A DNA stretch of 60,882 nucleotides, taken from the NCBI GenBank assembly GCA_022766365.1, contig JALENW010000020.1, positions 1-60,882 of the forward strand, in the 5' to 3' direction. This stretch comes from Clostridiales bacterium (GTDB lineage: Bacteria; Bacillota; Clostridia; Peptostreptococcales; Anaerovoracaceae). The notes beneath the pieces were generated by a model. That model was given only the letters and a program-made list of their open reading frames with translations, was not told the DNA's origin and made no database searches. Below, piece by piece: positions 44,015 to 54,257 of the stretch (positions within the stretch are counted from its first letter, which is position 1; each line of letters starts with the position of its first letter). Made by a program: the position numbers and the translations under genes.

Positions 44015-44653
44015 ATGTATATTATAATTGGACTTGGAAATCCGGGGAAAAAGTATGAGAACACCAGGCATAACATGGGGTTTATTGCTATAGATCGTTT
44101 AGCTGAAAAACATAATATACAAGTTGATAAGATTAAGTTTAAGGCTTTGGTCGGTGATGGTAGAATTGCCGGCCAAAAAGTTTTATTAGTGAAACCTCAG
44201 ACCTATATGAATCTTTCCGGAGAGTCTGTGAGGGAGGTGGCAAACTATTACAAAGTCAATACGAACGATATAATAGTAATATATGATGATTTAGATCTGC
44301 CTCTTGGACACATCAGAATAAGGAAGTCGGGAAGTGCGGGAACGCACAATGGGATGAAGTCAGTGGTGTATCAGCTGAGGAGTGATCAATTTCCAAGGAT
44401 AAGAATAGGCATCGGCGGAAATGGAGATGAAGATATAATCAATTATGTCATTGGGGGATTCAAAAAGGAAGAAGTGAAAATTCTTGAGGACACCGTTGAC
44501 AATGTGGTTTCTGCAATAGAGTGCGTGATATCAGAATCTCTGGATATTGCAATGAATAGATATAATACTAAGAAGAGAAAGGTGAAGGAGAAGAATATAA
44601 CGAGCAATAATGAAACGGAAGGAAAGAAAACTGCAAAGGTAGATGATGAATAA
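44015..44653 (+). CDS. pth: Peptidyl-tRNA hydrolase with a charged C-terminal tail
   Basis: Pth cleaves peptidyl-tRNA released by abortive translation. The core (1-185) is complete: IIGLGNPGKKYENTRHNMGF with catalytic His and Asn, LVKPQTYMNLSGESV, VIYDDLDLPLGHIRIRKSGSAGTHNGMKSV and FPRIRIGIGG. A Lys/Glu-rich tail of about 25 residues follows (KKRKVKEKN, EGKKTAKVDDE). The gene overlaps mfd by 11 bases, a conserved Firmicutes pairing. Confidence 0.95.
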   Translation: MYIIIGLGNPGKKYENTRHNMGFIAIDRLAEKHNIQVDKIKFKALVGDGRIAGQKVLLVKPQTYMNLSGESVREVANYYKVNTNDIIVIYDDLDLPLGHIRIRKSGSAGTHNGMKSVVYQLRSDQFPRIRIGIGGNGDEDIINYVIGGFKKEEVKILEDTVDNVVSAIECVISESLDIAMNRYNTKKRKVKEKNITSNNETEGKKTAKVDDE

Positions 44654-47600
44654 AACTATAGCATACATAGGAGCTTCTGATAGTTCAGTTGCACCGGTTA
44701 TAGCACGGGCGAGAAGAGAAGATGAGTTGAAAGGTCCTATTCTGGTTATAGTCACCAGCCAAAACAGGGCAAAAGAATTATCAGAGGATCTTTCCTACTT
44801 CTGCAACGAGCCTGTATTTGTCATGCCACAAAGAGAAAACCTCTTTATGGCTTATCAGGCAAAGAGCAGAGTAAATACATTAAAAAGGATAGAAATCCTA
44901 AAGAGCCTTGAAGCAGGAGAGAGAGTAATAGCTGTCGCTGCGACCCCTGCACTTATGAGGAAACTCCCACCTGTAGGAATATATACAGAAAATAAGATTG
45001 AAATCAGTTTAGGCAGCACTGTCCCTTTTGATAGTCTTAAGGAACGACTGGTACAAATGGGATACGAGCCTATGTCCATGGTTGAGGAGGTAGGTGAGTT
45101 CAGCACTCGAGGGGGAATTGTGGACATTTTTTCCCCATCGTGGAAGAACCCGATCAGATTGGAATTCTTCGGAGATGAAGTTGATTCAATAAGGACGTTC
45201 GATACCGAAAATCAGAGATCACTTGAGAATCTCAAAGATATTACAATTTTTCCTGCCAGGGATATATATCAGGATCAATCAATGTTCAGGGAGGTGGCCA
45301 CAAGAATAGAAGAAGACTACAGTGACAGAATTCGGGAACTATCAAAATTCCCTATGGAAAATGCCGAAGCCATTGATAATCTTTTAAGACAGAAAGGGGA
45401 AATTTCCGATAGGCTGAAAACTGTCATGAGTATGAGCCTGATGGAAAACTATATCCAATACTTTTATGATGAGACCTCTTTCCTGTGGGAGTACCTGAAT
45501 CCGGGAGGCACGATATTTGTAGAAGAGCCTGATAAAGTGGAAGAATATATCAAAGCTCAGGAGGAAGAAAACAACAGAGAGTTTGCTTCATATTACGAAA
45601 CAGGTCGGGCGATAAGGAGTGAATCAGAACTCCTTGTGGGCCTTGATGACTTCAAAGGTATATACAACATGACCGGGGTAGAACTCGGACTCATAATGAC
45701 CTTCCCCAAGACCTTAAAAAATGTTTCTAAACTTACCAAAGTTGTTAACGTGAAGGCAAGACCTGCAGAAGGTTATCAGGGGAGAATGGATCTTTTTTCC
45801 AAGGGGGTCAGAAATCTTCTTAATTCCGGCTATCATATTACCATAATAATCGAAGATGAAAAGAAATTGGAATCGATACGGGAATTTTTGCTGCAGGAGA
45901 AGTTTGATTTAAGCTGTTTTACCTTCAGCAATGGAGACATATCTCGAGGCACAGACTTTTACGAAGAAAAAATCGCATTTCTTTCGGAACTTGATATCTT
46001 CGGAAGGGTTAAGTCAGTAAAGAAAAAGAAAATTTCGAGACAGGAAAAATCTGTGTTTTTTGCAGATATTAAGGTGGGAGATTACATCGTTCACGAGAAC
46101 CACGGTATAGGATTATTTAAGGGAATGGAGCAGATTGTTGTTGAGGGAGAGAGAAAGGACTATCTTCTAATCCAGTATGCCGGTAACGACAAACTGTATG
46201 TTCCTGTTGATCAGATGGGGTTTTTGCAAAAATACGTGGGCGCTGACGGAATTGCACCGAAAATTAATCGATTATCCGGCGGAGACTGGAAGGCTACCAA
46301 GGCCAAAGCTAAGATGGCAATTGCAGAGATGACGGGTCATCTGCTGGAACTTTATGCTAAGCGTCAGGCTCAAATCGGGTATGCCTTTGGACCTGATACA
46401 CCTTGGCAGAAGGAATTCGAGGATACATTCCCATATGCTGAAACAGAGGATCAGTTAATAGCCACAGAGGAAATTAAAGAGGATATGGAGCAGGAGCACG
46501 CCATGGACAGGCTCCTTTGCGGTGATGTGGGCTTTGGCAAAACAGAAGTAGCTGCAAGGGGGATTTTTAAATGTCTGGCAGACGGCAAACAAGCTGTAAT
46601 CCTTGTACCCACAACTATTTTGGCGACTCAACACTATTACACCTTGAAGGAAAGATTTGAACATTTTCCCATGAGGGTAGAAGTTATATCTCGGTTTCAG
46701 AGCAGAGCAAAGCAGACAGAGATACTGGAGGATATGAAAAACGGAAAGATAGATCTGCTGATAGGTACCCACAGACTTCTTTCTAAAGATGTGAGATTCA
46801 AGGATTTGGGGTTGCTTGTAATCGATGAAGAGCAGAGATTTGGAGTTGCCCATAAAGAAAGAATCAAAGAATTGAAAACAAATGTAGATGTGTTGACTCT
46901 TTCAGCAACACCTATACCAAGAACGCTTAATATGAGTCTTTCGGGAATTAAGGCCATGAGTCTCATTTCTCAGCCTCCACAGGATCGAATGCCTGTCCAG
47001 ACGTATGTCGTAGAGGAGGACGATTTTTTAATTAAGGATATAATACACAGGGAACTGGCAAGGGGAGGACAGGTTTTCGTAGTATATAACAGAGTGAAGG
47101 GCATACTTTCCCTTGCAGAGAGAGTAAGAAAACTGGTACCTGAGGCAAAGGTTGTGGTAGGACATGGACAGATGAGGGAGCATGCTCTTGAAGATGTAAT
47201 GATGAATTTCATCAGGGGAGAATCTGACGTTATGGTCTGTACAACGATCATAGAAACGGGAATTGATATACCAAATGCCAATACTTTGATAATACTGAAT
47301 GCGGACAAGTTGGGGATTTCACAGCTCTATCAGTTGAGAGGGCGTGTGGGGAGATCTACAAGGATGGCGTATGCGTATCTCATGTATCAGAGAGGCAAAT
47401 CCCTAAATGAAGCAGCCTCAAAGAGACTAAAAGCTATCAAGGACTTTACAGAATTCGGTTCAGGCTTTAAAATTGCTATGAGAGACCTTGAAATCAGAGG
47501 AGCCGGAAATATTCTCGGGGCAGAGCAAAGTGGACACATGATGAATATAGGGTATGAACTTTACTGTAAGATGGTAGATGATGCTGTCAGAGCAATGAAA

Positions 47601-48089
47601 GGGGAAATCGTTAAAGAAAAGCCTGAAGATTTGCAGATAGACCTGGTGGTTTCAGCCATAATACCTGTATGGTACATCGCTGAGGAAGAGTTAAAAATGG
47701 AGATGTACAAAAAATGTGCCGGAGTTTCAAGCGATTCTGATATGTCGGATCTGACAGATGAGTTCATAGACAGGTTTGGAGATGTGCCAAGGGAAACGGA
47801 GAATCTTATGCGTCTGAGCTATATAAGATCAATCGCTGAGGAAATAGGTGTAAAAAGAATATATGAGGAAAAGAACACCATCGTAGTGGTAATGGAAGGT
47901 CAAAATATGCTTAGAGCTGAGAATTTGGCCGATGCGAGAGCTTATTTCGGATATGATATGATAATTAATGCAGGTGTTGAACCTCGCCTCAGACTTAAAG
48001 CTTCAAAGCAGGAAAAGACGGAAAAGCTGCTTAAGCTTATGAAATTCCTCAGACCCGGGGCAGAAGATCAAGATGTGAACCGGAACTGA
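44643..48089 (+). CDS. mfd: Transcription-repair coupling factor Mfd
   Basis: Mfd removes RNA polymerase stalled at lesions and recruits UvrA. The 1148-residue protein contains the UvrB-homology region (about 1-330; TRGGIVDIFSPSW, PIRLEFFGDEVDSIR), the RNAP-interacting domain (about 470-560; VGDYIVHENHGIGLFKGM, YAGNDKLYVPVDQM) and the RecG-like motor (Walker A GDVGFGKTEVAARG, DEEQRFGV, TLSATPIPRTLNMS, QLRGRVGRS). A C-terminal TRCF domain (about 1000-1115) completes it. ATG 44643 or 44646 may be used. The length is standard. Confidence 0.96.
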   Translation: MMNKTIAYIGASDSSVAPVIARARREDELKGPILVIVTSQNRAKELSEDLSYFCNEPVFVMPQRENLFMAYQAKSRVNTLKRIEILKSLEAGERVIAVAATPALMRKLPPVGIYTENKIEISLGSTVPFDSLKERLVQMGYEPMSMVEEVGEFSTRGGIVDIFSPSWKNPIRLEFFGDEVDSIRTFDTENQRSLENLKDITIFPARDIYQDQSMFREVATRIEEDYSDRIRELSKFPMENAEAIDNLLRQKGEISDRLKTVMSMSLMENYIQYFYDETSFLWEYLNPGGTIFVEEPDKVEEYIKAQEEENNREFASYYETGRAIRSESELLVGLDDFKGIYNMTGVELGLIMTFPKTLKNVSKLTKVVNVKARPAEGYQGRMDLFSKGVRNLLNSGYHITIIIEDEKKLESIREFLLQEKFDLSCFTFSNGDISRGTDFYEEKIAFLSELDIFGRVKSVKKKKISRQEKSVFFADIKVGDYIVHENHGIGLFKGMEQIVVEGERKDYLLIQYAGNDKLYVPVDQMGFLQKYVGADGIAPKINRLSGGDWKATKAKAKMAIAEMTGHLLELYAKRQAQIGYAFGPDTPWQKEFEDTFPYAETEDQLIATEEIKEDMEQEHAMDRLLCGDVGFGKTEVAARGIFKCLADGKQAVILVPTTILATQHYYTLKERFEHFPMRVEVISRFQSRAKQTEILEDMKNGKIDLLIGTHRLLSKDVRFKDLGLLVIDEEQRFGVAHKERIKELKTNVDVLTLSATPIPRTLNMSLSGIKAMSLISQPPQDRMPVQTYVVEEDDFLIKDIIHRELARGGQVFVVYNRVKGILSLAERVRKLVPEAKVVVGHGQMREHALEDVMMNFIRGESDVMVCTTIIETGIDIPNANTLIILNADKLGISQLYQLRGRVGRSTRMAYAYLMYQRGKSLNEAASKRLKAIKDFTEFGSGFKIAMRDLEIRGAGNILGAEQSGHMMNIGYELYCKMVDDAVRAMKGEIVKEKPEDLQIDLVVSAIIPVWYIAEEELKMEMYKKCAGVSSDSDMSDLTDEFIDRFGDVPRETENLMRLSYIRSIAEEIGVKRIYEEKNTIVVVMEGQNMLRAENLADARAYFGYDMIINAGVEPRLRLKASKQEKTEKLLKLMKFLRPGAEDQDVNRN

Positions 48090-48164
48090 TGTAGAGGAAT
48101 CACGGATAAGTTATTATGATTTTATCATTTTCAGCATTATCATCATTGAAAATAGGAGGGGAAA

Positions 48165-49529
48165 ATGTTACTCAAGAATGTTACCTATCTGGATGAGAAT
48201 TTTAAATTAGCAACCACAAAATACTTGCGGATAGAAGATGGACGGTTTGTCGAGTTTACCGATGATCTGACAGGATCGAAAGACAATCTGTCAGGACTGA
48301 TGGGCAACCCTGTGAACTATCAGAGAGCACCTCAGAGGCAAGCCGCTAAATCTAGAAGCGACAAAGAACAGATAGATTGTACAGATCTTCTAATAATGCC
48401 CGGATTCTATAATAGCCATGCCCATTCTCCCATGAGCCTCATGAGAGGTTATGGGGAAAATATGAGTTTAAATGCATGGCTGAGTGATAAAATCTGGCCA
48501 TTTGAAGCTCACCTGAATTCTGACAGTATCTATTGGGGAACAATGCTTTCCATGGCTGAATCCATCAGAAACGGAATCGTTTCTTCCACAGATATGTATT
48601 ACTTCACATCTGACATGGTAAGAGCATATGTTGATGCAGGGGTCAAGGGAAATATATCGAGAGCCCTTGTTAACTTTGACGGTACTTACTATACTGAGAT
48701 GGAATCCTTTAAAGAGATGGAAACTGCTTACAAAGATTTCAACGGATACAGAGACGGAAGAATAATAATCGAGGCAAGCATACATGGGGAATACACCAGC
48801 GATGAGCAGACAGTAAGAGGAATTGCAGAATATGCCGGAGCTCACGGTATGAGAATGCACATACATCTTTCGGAAACGAGAGAAGAACATGAGAACTGCG
48901 TATTGAAGAGAAAAATGACGCCATGTGAGTATTTTGCTGAATGTGGATTGCTGGATGTTCCGACAACGGCGGCTCACTGTGTGTGGGTAACCGATTCAGA
49001 TATAGATATTTTAAGAGAAAAAAAAGCGACGGTTTCACACAATCCGCAGAGCAATTTGAAACTTGCAAGCGGAATAGCTCCGGTTTATAAAATAATGAAT
49101 AAGGGAGTGAGAGTTGCAATCGGTACAGACAGCGTAGCTTCAAATAACAGCTTAAATTTCTTTGAAGCTATGAAGCTGACGGGACTGATTGCCAAAATAT
49201 CCACGATGGATCCGAGAGTTCTTTCCCCTGAGGATATTTTGACTTCGGCAACGCGAAACGGAGCACTGGCTCAAGGGAGAGAAGATTGTGGTGCGATTAA
49301 GGAAGGGTTTAGGGCCGATTTTATCGCTGTGAACCTGAAGGATTCATGCATGAATCCGATTCATGAAATAACGAATAATTTGGTATATTCAGGAGATCCG
49401 TCAATAATCAAAATGACTGTTTGTGACGGAGAACTTTTATATAAAGACGGTGAATTTACAAAGTTTGATATCGATGAAGTTATAGCTAATGCCAACAGAG
49501 AAACTGAGAGGATTTTGCAACTGGTATGA
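48165..49529 (+). CDS. Amidohydrolase, S-adenosylhomocysteine/5'-methylthioadenosine deaminase-like
   Basis: The 454-residue protein belongs to the MtaD/SAH deaminase branch of the amidohydrolases. The metal site is HAHSPMSLMRGYGENM, the second site IHLSETREEHEN, the third AAHCVWV, and the last GTDSVASNNSLNFFE. Known relatives deaminate SAH, MTA or related adenosyl compounds. A low-complexity insertion of about 35 residues after the first beta segments (DDLTGSKDNLSG, RAPQRQAAKSRSD) is unusual. The gene interrupts the conserved mfd-yabM order and overlaps the next gene by 4 bases (ATGA), so it is coupled to it. SAH metabolism is compatible with the methionine genes downstream. Confidence 0.85.
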   Translation: MLLKNVTYLDENFKLATTKYLRIEDGRFVEFTDDLTGSKDNLSGLMGNPVNYQRAPQRQAAKSRSDKEQIDCTDLLIMPGFYNSHAHSPMSLMRGYGENMSLNAWLSDKIWPFEAHLNSDSIYWGTMLSMAESIRNGIVSSTDMYYFTSDMVRAYVDAGVKGNISRALVNFDGTYYTEMESFKEMETAYKDFNGYRDGRIIIEASIHGEYTSDEQTVRGIAEYAGAHGMRMHIHLSETREEHENCVLKRKMTPCEYFAECGLLDVPTTAAHCVWVTDSDIDILREKKATVSHNPQSNLKLASGIAPVYKIMNKGVRVAIGTDSVASNNSLNFFEAMKLTGLIAKISTMDPRVLSPEDILTSATRNGALAQGREDCGAIKEGFRADFIAVNLKDSCMNPIHEITNNLVYSGDPSIIKMTVCDGELLYKDGEFTKFDIDEVIANANRETERILQLV

Positions 49530-51166
49530 GGGAGTATAACAAAAATACTACAGAACGCAGAGCTGCTGTCGGCGGATCAGGAAAAAAAATAATCAAGGGA
49601 GCGGCTATTCTCGGGACAGCCGGGGTCATTGTGAAAATAATAGGAGCTGTGTTCAGGATACCGGTTGCCAATCTTATAGGAGATACCGGCATGGCCTATT
49701 ATTCATATGCCTATGCGATTTACGGTACTCTCCTCGTACTTGCCACGTCAGGTATGCCGGTTGCCATTTCAAGACTTGTGGCTGAAAAAATTGCCTTGGG
49801 TCAGTACAAAAACGCACACAAGGTATATCACATTTCGGCAGGTATAATGGCAGTGATTGGCGGTATCGGTTTCCTGATATGCTTCTTTGGAAGTAACGTC
49901 ATTGCTGCTAAAATGGGCAATCCGGAGGCATCATATGCATTGAAAGCAATTGCCCCTGCCATTTTTATCGTTTCAATCCTTGCTGCCACCAGGGGATTTT
50001 TCCAAGGAAGGCAGAACATGAATCCTACTGCTCTGTCTGAGGTAATGGAGCAGACGGTGAGAGCTGTTGTGGGGATTGCCTTGGCTTTTGCCCTTGTGAG
50101 TCAAGGACTTCACTATGCTGCTGCTGGAGCAGCGTTTGGGGCTACAGCGGGCTCCTTCGTTGCGCTTATTTTGATTTTGCTGATTTTAATGCTTAATCAG
50201 CCGGGGTTTAAGAGAAAAATCCTCGCTCATGATCCTTATGTAGACTCTAACAAAACCATTTTGAAAAAGATTATCTGGATTGCAGTTCCCATAGTCATCG
50301 GAGCGGAAATAATGCCTATAATGAACCTGATCGATGCCACTTTGATAATCAACAGGCTGACAGACAGCGGTGTAAATCCCGAGAGAGCAAAGGGGTTGTA
50401 CGGGCTTTTGACCGGTTTTGTGGTTCCTATCATAGGACTTCCGCAAATCTTTACAGCTGCTGTTGCAGAGAGCTTAGTTCCGGCGATATCAGGTAAATTT
50501 CAAACAAAGCAATATGCGGATACAAGGTCTCACATCAAGCTCGGGATTCGCACTACGATGATAATGGCTTTTCCGTGTGCTTTTGGAATATTTGCGTTAG
50601 CTGAACCTATATTGAAAACTCTGTATTTTAATCAGCAAGATGCGGTTGTGGACGCGATACCAACGATGATGCTCATGGGAGCAGGAGTGGTATTCCTTGC
50701 ATTATCTCAGACTACTGCGGGAATTTTGCAGGCCATCGACAAGCAGACGAAACCTGTTAAGAATCTTGCTATAGGTGCTTTTGCAAAGATTATTTTGACA
50801 TATGTATTAGTTGCTATTCCGGTAATAGGGATTAATGGGGCTGCTATCGGTACAATGACTGCATACGTAATTGCCTTTACATTAAATTTCAGGGATATTA
50901 AGAAAACCACAAGGGTGAAAATAGATCCTGTTGCTGCCTTTCTTAAACCAATGGCAGCGTCAGCCCTCATGGCTTTAGGAGCATATCTGTCATGGAGACT
51001 TGCAAATCCTCTATTGGGAATGAAGATATCAACTGTGGTAGCTATAGTCTTTGGTGCGGCAATCTATTTTGTTGTAATTCTGGCTATAAGGGGTATTACT
51101 GTTGATGAAATTGAATCGGTACCGCAGCTCAGAAGGCTGGCTAATTTAATGAGGAGATTCAAATGA
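49526..51166 (+). CDS. Polysaccharide/lipid II flippase family protein (YabM/SpoVB-like, MOP superfamily)
   Basis: The 546-residue membrane protein has about 14 hydrophobic segments with MOP-superfamily features: GTAGVIVKIIGAVFRIPVANLIG near the N-terminus, YYSYAYAIYGTLLVLATSGMPVAISRLVAE, and ATRGFFQGRQNMNPTALSEVMEQTVRA. These match Firmicutes YabM/YkvU/SpoVB proteins, thought to flip lipid-linked wall precursors. Its place after mfd and before mazG equals that of B. subtilis yabM. Overlaps of 4 bases on both sides indicate coupled translation. Confidence 0.88.
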   Translation: MREYNKNTTERRAAVGGSGKKIIKGAAILGTAGVIVKIIGAVFRIPVANLIGDTGMAYYSYAYAIYGTLLVLATSGMPVAISRLVAEKIALGQYKNAHKVYHISAGIMAVIGGIGFLICFFGSNVIAAKMGNPEASYALKAIAPAIFIVSILAATRGFFQGRQNMNPTALSEVMEQTVRAVVGIALAFALVSQGLHYAAAGAAFGATAGSFVALILILLILMLNQPGFKRKILAHDPYVDSNKTILKKIIWIAVPIVIGAEIMPIMNLIDATLIINRLTDSGVNPERAKGLYGLLTGFVVPIIGLPQIFTAAVAESLVPAISGKFQTKQYADTRSHIKLGIRTTMIMAFPCAFGIFALAEPILKTLYFNQQDAVVDAIPTMMLMGAGVVFLALSQTTAGILQAIDKQTKPVKNLAIGAFAKIILTYVLVAIPVIGINGAAIGTMTAYVIAFTLNFRDIKKTTRVKIDPVAAFLKPMAASALMALGAYLSWRLANPLLGMKISTVVAIVFGAAIYFVVILAIRGITVDEIESVPQLRRLANLMRRFK

Positions 51167-52029
51167 ATGATGAGAAAATAAATTCAATGAAGTACAAGAT
51201 GCTGAAAGAATATGAGCATTTTTCTAAGGGTGGCGAAACCCTTGAGGAGGCTGTGAGAAGGCTATACGAGATCGTTGCTGTTTTAAGGAAGAAATGCCCG
51301 TGGGATATTCGGCAGACCCATGAGAGTCTGCGAGGTGCTATGATTGAAGAAATCTATGAGGCAGTAGATGCTATTGATAGGGGAGATATGGAAAACCTGC
51401 GGGAAGAGCTGGGAGATGTGACCCTTCACGTGGTGTTTAACAGCAGTCTTGCGGAGGAAAACGGAGATTTTAACCTTGTGGATGTGCTAAATGAGGAATG
51501 TGAAAAGATGATCAGGCGCCACCCACATGTTTTTTCCGCTGAAAATACGGCTAATAAGGCAAAAACTGTTGACAAAGTCCTTGAAAAATGGGAAAATATT
51601 AAAAGTAAGGAACATTCCGAGACCGACGTATCTCAAAGCTTGGCAGATGTTCCAAACGCTTTACCTTCCCTTATGAGAAGTTATAAGATTCAGAAGAAGG
51701 CCGCTAAGATGGGTTTCGATTGGGATGACAAGGAAGGGGCGTTAGAAAAGGTCATGGAAGAGTTCAAAGAGCTGAAAGAAGCCATTTCTGAAGGTTCTTT
51801 GGAGCATATGGACGAGGAACTCGGAGACTTACTTTTTTCAGTTGTCAACGTATCCAGATTCTTGAAGATAAATCCGGAATTGGCACTCAAGGCTTCATCT
51901 GATAAGTTTATATCTCGTTTTCAGAAGATGGAAGAGATTGCTGCCCGGGAAGGGGAATCTATGGAGGATATGAATGTTGTAGAACTGGATCTGCTTTGGC
52001 AAAGAGCCAAGAAAGAACTCAGCCATTAA
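51163..52029 (+). CDS. mazG: Nucleoside triphosphate pyrophosphohydrolase MazG
   Basis: MazG hydrolyses NTPs to NMP and PPi. The 288-residue protein has two tandem MazG domains: the first (about 25-130) with [28 protein letters not shown] and [13 protein letters not shown], and the second (about 160-260) with [25 protein letters not shown] and [17 protein letters not shown]-x-x-E and E-x-x-D metal-binding pairs are visible in both. The tetrapyrrole-methylase domain fused to MazG in B. subtilis YabN is absent. It precedes hup and rqcP, as in the yabN-yabO region. Confidence 0.93.
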   Translation: MNDEKINSMKYKMLKEYEHFSKGGETLEEAVRRLYEIVAVLRKKCPWDIRQTHESLRGAMIEEIYEAVDAIDRGDMENLREELGDVTLHVVFNSSLAEENGDFNLVDVLNEECEKMIRRHPHVFSAENTANKAKTVDKVLEKWENIKSKEHSETDVSQSLADVPNALPSLMRSYKIQKKAAKMGFDWDDKEGALEKVMEEFKELKEAISEGSLEHMDEELGDLLFSVVNVSRFLKINPELALKASSDKFISRFQKMEEIAAREGESMEDMNVVELDLLWQRAKKELSH

Positions 52030-52049
52030 ATGTTTTTAAGGAGGAAATT

Positions 52050-52331
52050 ATGAATAAGACAGAATTGGTTGCTGCAGTAGCAGAGAAGACAAATCTAAAG
52101 AAGAAGGACGCAGAGGCAGCTGTAAACGCACTGCTATCTACAGTTCAGGACGCTCTTGTAAAGGGAGATGACGTTAGACTGATCGGATTCGGAACTTTTG
52201 AAACCAGAGAGAGAAAAGCAAGACAGGGAAGGAATCCTAGAAAGCCTGACGAAGTTATTAAGATCGCTGCTTCTAAGGCACCTGTATTCAAGGCTGGTAA
52301 GGCTCTTAAGGACGCAGTTAACGCTAAATAG
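52050..52331 (+). CDS. hup: HU family DNA-binding protein
   Basis: This 93-residue nucleoid protein has the HU fold: N-terminal helices ([29 protein letters not shown]), the beta saddle and DNA-binding arm ([23 protein letters not shown]) and a terminal helix. The SD AAGGAGG precedes the ATG at 52050; the frame is open further left inside mazG but that is not the start. Codons are of the high-expression type (AAG, GCA, CCT). A terminator follows. Confidence 0.96.
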   Translation: MNKTELVAAVAEKTNLKKKDAEAAVNALLSTVQDALVKGDDVRLIGFGTFETRERKARQGRNPRKPDEVIKIAASKAPVFKAGKALKDAVNAK

Positions 52332-52374
52332 GTTATTATTAGACTTAAATATTAGATTTAATATGATTAATTTT

Positions 52375-52402
52375 GGGGCGGCTTTGGTCGTCCCTTTGTT
52401 TT
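52375..52402 (+). terminator. Terminator after hup
   Basis: GGGGCGGC pairs with GTCGTCCC (including G-T pairs) around a TTTG loop, followed by TTTGTTTT. It lies 44 bases after the HU stop and 38 before rqcP. Confidence 0.7.
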
Positions 52403-52439
52403 AGCAAATTTGATCAAATTATACTTGAGGAGTCAGTGG

Positions 52440-52682
52440 GTGAGAATAGATAAATTTTTGAAAACTTCAAGATTGATAAAAAGGAGAGCTGTTGCAAAAG
52501 CTGCCTGTGATCAGGGCAGGGTCAGTATAAACGATAAAACTGCAAAGGCAGGCAGCGAGGTTGAAATAGGAGATGTTATTCACATAGAATTCGGAAATAA
52601 TTCCATATCGGTAAAGGTTATGGCGTTAAAGGAAGGTACCCGTAAAGAGGATGCCGAGGGAATGTATGAGGTTGTAAATTAA
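52440..52682 (+). CDS. rqcP: S4-domain RNA-binding protein RqcP (YabO)
   Basis: RqcP is a small S4 protein that works with RqcH in adding C-terminal Ala tails to stalled nascent chains on 50S subunits. The 80 residues are nearly one S4 domain: RIDKFLKTSRLIKRRAVAKAACDQGRVSIND, then AGSEVEIGDVIHIEFG. Position near mazG matches B. subtilis yabN-yabO, supporting RqcP rather than another S4 protein. The GTG start at 52440 is set by GAGGAG at 52427-52432; the open frame extends to 52410 but lacks an SD. Confidence 0.88.
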   Translation: MRIDKFLKTSRLIKRRAVAKAACDQGRVSINDKTAKAGSEVEIGDVIHIEFGNNSISVKVMALKEGTRKEDAEGMYEVVN

Positions 52683-52873
52683 ATCAAAGGTTATTAGCAG
52701 ATGTACGGTGTCCTTACTAAGTTGCCGAGAAACTCGGGAATACTCAGTATCATATTGCTATTTTACGGTTTTTTGATTTAACGGATTTCTGTGATATGAC
52801 TGAAAATATTTGGTAAGTACAATTTTTATATAGAGAAATCTATAACTTTCAGTCAAAATAATTCAAAAAATTG

Positions 52874-52902
52874 TTGCATAACAACTAATAATCTGTTACA
52901 AT
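52874..52902 (+). promoter_or_regulatory. Promoter of metY and the metA-lysC fusion
   Basis: TTGCAT (52874-52879), a 17-base spacer and TACAAT (52897-52902). Transcription would start near 52909, downstream of the ATG at 52906, so metY must start at 52954. The gap back to rqcP holds no recognisable SAM or T-box riboswitch. Confidence 0.7.
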
Positions 52903-52953
52903 TTTATGCGTGCTAACAAAAACGATGTATTAAATTTGAGAAAGGAGAACACA

Positions 52954-54243
52954 ATGAGAGACGATACCAAGTGTTTACATGCTGGCTACACACCTAAGAA
53001 TTCGGAGCCGAGAGTGATGCCAATCGTGCAGAGCACCACATACGTATTCGATTCGACAGACGACGTAGCAGCGGTATTCGATGATCCAACCAAAGCGCTA
53101 ATCTACAGTCGATTTGCAAATCCAACTGTAATGGCAGTTGAAGAAAAGATTGCGGCACTGGAAGGAGGTGTCGCCGCAATGTGCACCTCCTCGGGTCAGG
53201 CAGCAAATTTGCTTGCTATACTTAATTTATGCAGTGCGGGGGACAATGTTGTTGCCTCCAGCCAAATTTATGGAGGAACTATTAACCTCTTTTCATTCAC
53301 TTTAAAGAAACTGGGTATAGAGTGCCACTATGTGAATGTTGATGCGTCGGAAGAAGAAATATCGAATGCAATAGATTCAAATACCAAGGCGGTTTTCGGC
53401 GAGACAATTGCAAATCCTGCGGTGTCTGTCCTGGATATCGAAAAGTTTGCAAAAGTTGCACATGACAACGGTATACCGTTAATTGTAGACAACACTTTTG
53501 CAACTCCTATACTCTGTAAGCCGATTGAATTCGGAGCCGATATCGTAACCCATTCAACAACAAAATATATGGATGGTCATGCGGTTCAAGGGGGAGGAGT
53601 GATTGTAGACAGTGGAAATTTCGATTGGAAAGCCTCGGGAAAATTCCCTGATTTCACAGAACCTGACGATTCATACCATGGGATAACATATGTAGGGACG
53701 TATGGAAAACCGGCATATATCCTTAAGGCAAGAATGCAACTGATGAGAGATTTCGGGTGCTATCCTGCTGCACATTCGGCATTTCTGTTGAATTTGGGAC
53801 TTGAAACATTAGGCCTCAGAATGAGACAATACTGTGAAAATGCAACCAAAGTGGCTAATTTTCTGAAAGACAGAGAAGAGATAGAATCAATAAGCTATCC
53901 TGCCTTGGAAGAAGACAAATACCATGAGCTTGCAAAGAAGTATCTCAAGGGATCCAGCGGCGTTATATCAGTGGTAATCAAAGGTGGAAGAGATAATGCC
54001 ATCAAGTTCATGGATAGCCTTAAGTTGGCATCAAACGAGGTACACGTTGCTGATATTAGAACCTGCGTGCTCCATCCTGCAGGGGAGACCCACAGACAGC
54101 TAACTGATGAACAGCTTATCGCAGCGGGAATTGAGCCTGGAATGGTCAGAGTTTCTGTTGGACTTGAAGATGCAGATGATATAATTGATGACTTAAAGCA
54201 GGCTTTAGATGCCATCAACAAGGCTGATTCATTGAATAGCTAG
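52954..54243 (+). CDS. metY: O-acetylhomoserine sulfhydrylase (PLP-dependent)
   Basis: MetY makes homocysteine from O-acetylhomoserine and sulfide. The 429-residue enzyme belongs to the Cys/Met-metabolism PLP family: [14 protein letters not shown] at the start, [15 protein letters not shown], the YSRFANPT loop, [28 protein letters not shown], and the PLP lysine in [11 protein letters not shown]. Length (about 430, longer than MetB/MetC at 380-400) points to the sulfhydrylase. An ATG 16 codons upstream is rejected because it precedes the predicted transcription start; ATG 52954 has the SD AAAGGAG. The MetA-LysC fusion follows after 14 bases and supplies its substrate. Confidence 0.93.
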   Translation: MRDDTKCLHAGYTPKNSEPRVMPIVQSTTYVFDSTDDVAAVFDDPTKALIYSRFANPTVMAVEEKIAALEGGVAAMCTSSGQAANLLAILNLCSAGDNVVASSQIYGGTINLFSFTLKKLGIECHYVNVDASEEEISNAIDSNTKAVFGETIANPAVSVLDIEKFAKVAHDNGIPLIVDNTFATPILCKPIEFGADIVTHSTTKYMDGHAVQGGGVIVDSGNFDWKASGKFPDFTEPDDSYHGITYVGTYGKPAYILKARMQLMRDFGCYPAAHSAFLLNLGLETLGLRMRQYCENATKVANFLKDREEIESISYPALEEDKYHELAKKYLKGSSGVISVVIKGGRDNAIKFMDSLKLASNEVHVADIRTCVLHPAGETHRQLTDEQLIAAGIEPGMVRVSVGLEDADDIIDDLKQALDAINKADSLNS

Positions 54244-54257
54244 GAAGGGGAACGATA

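Noticed and set aside
44015-44653. Frameshift between pth and mfd
   Set aside because: The 11-base overlap is normal; both proteins are complete.
52906-52908. Upstream ATG as metY start
   Set aside because: It lies directly after the -10 box and before the predicted transcription start; ATG 52954 has a strong SD.
52683-52953. SAM or T-box riboswitch upstream of metY
   Set aside because: No T-box AGGGTGG sequence or SAM-type core was found by eye, and the predicted leader is only about 45 bases.
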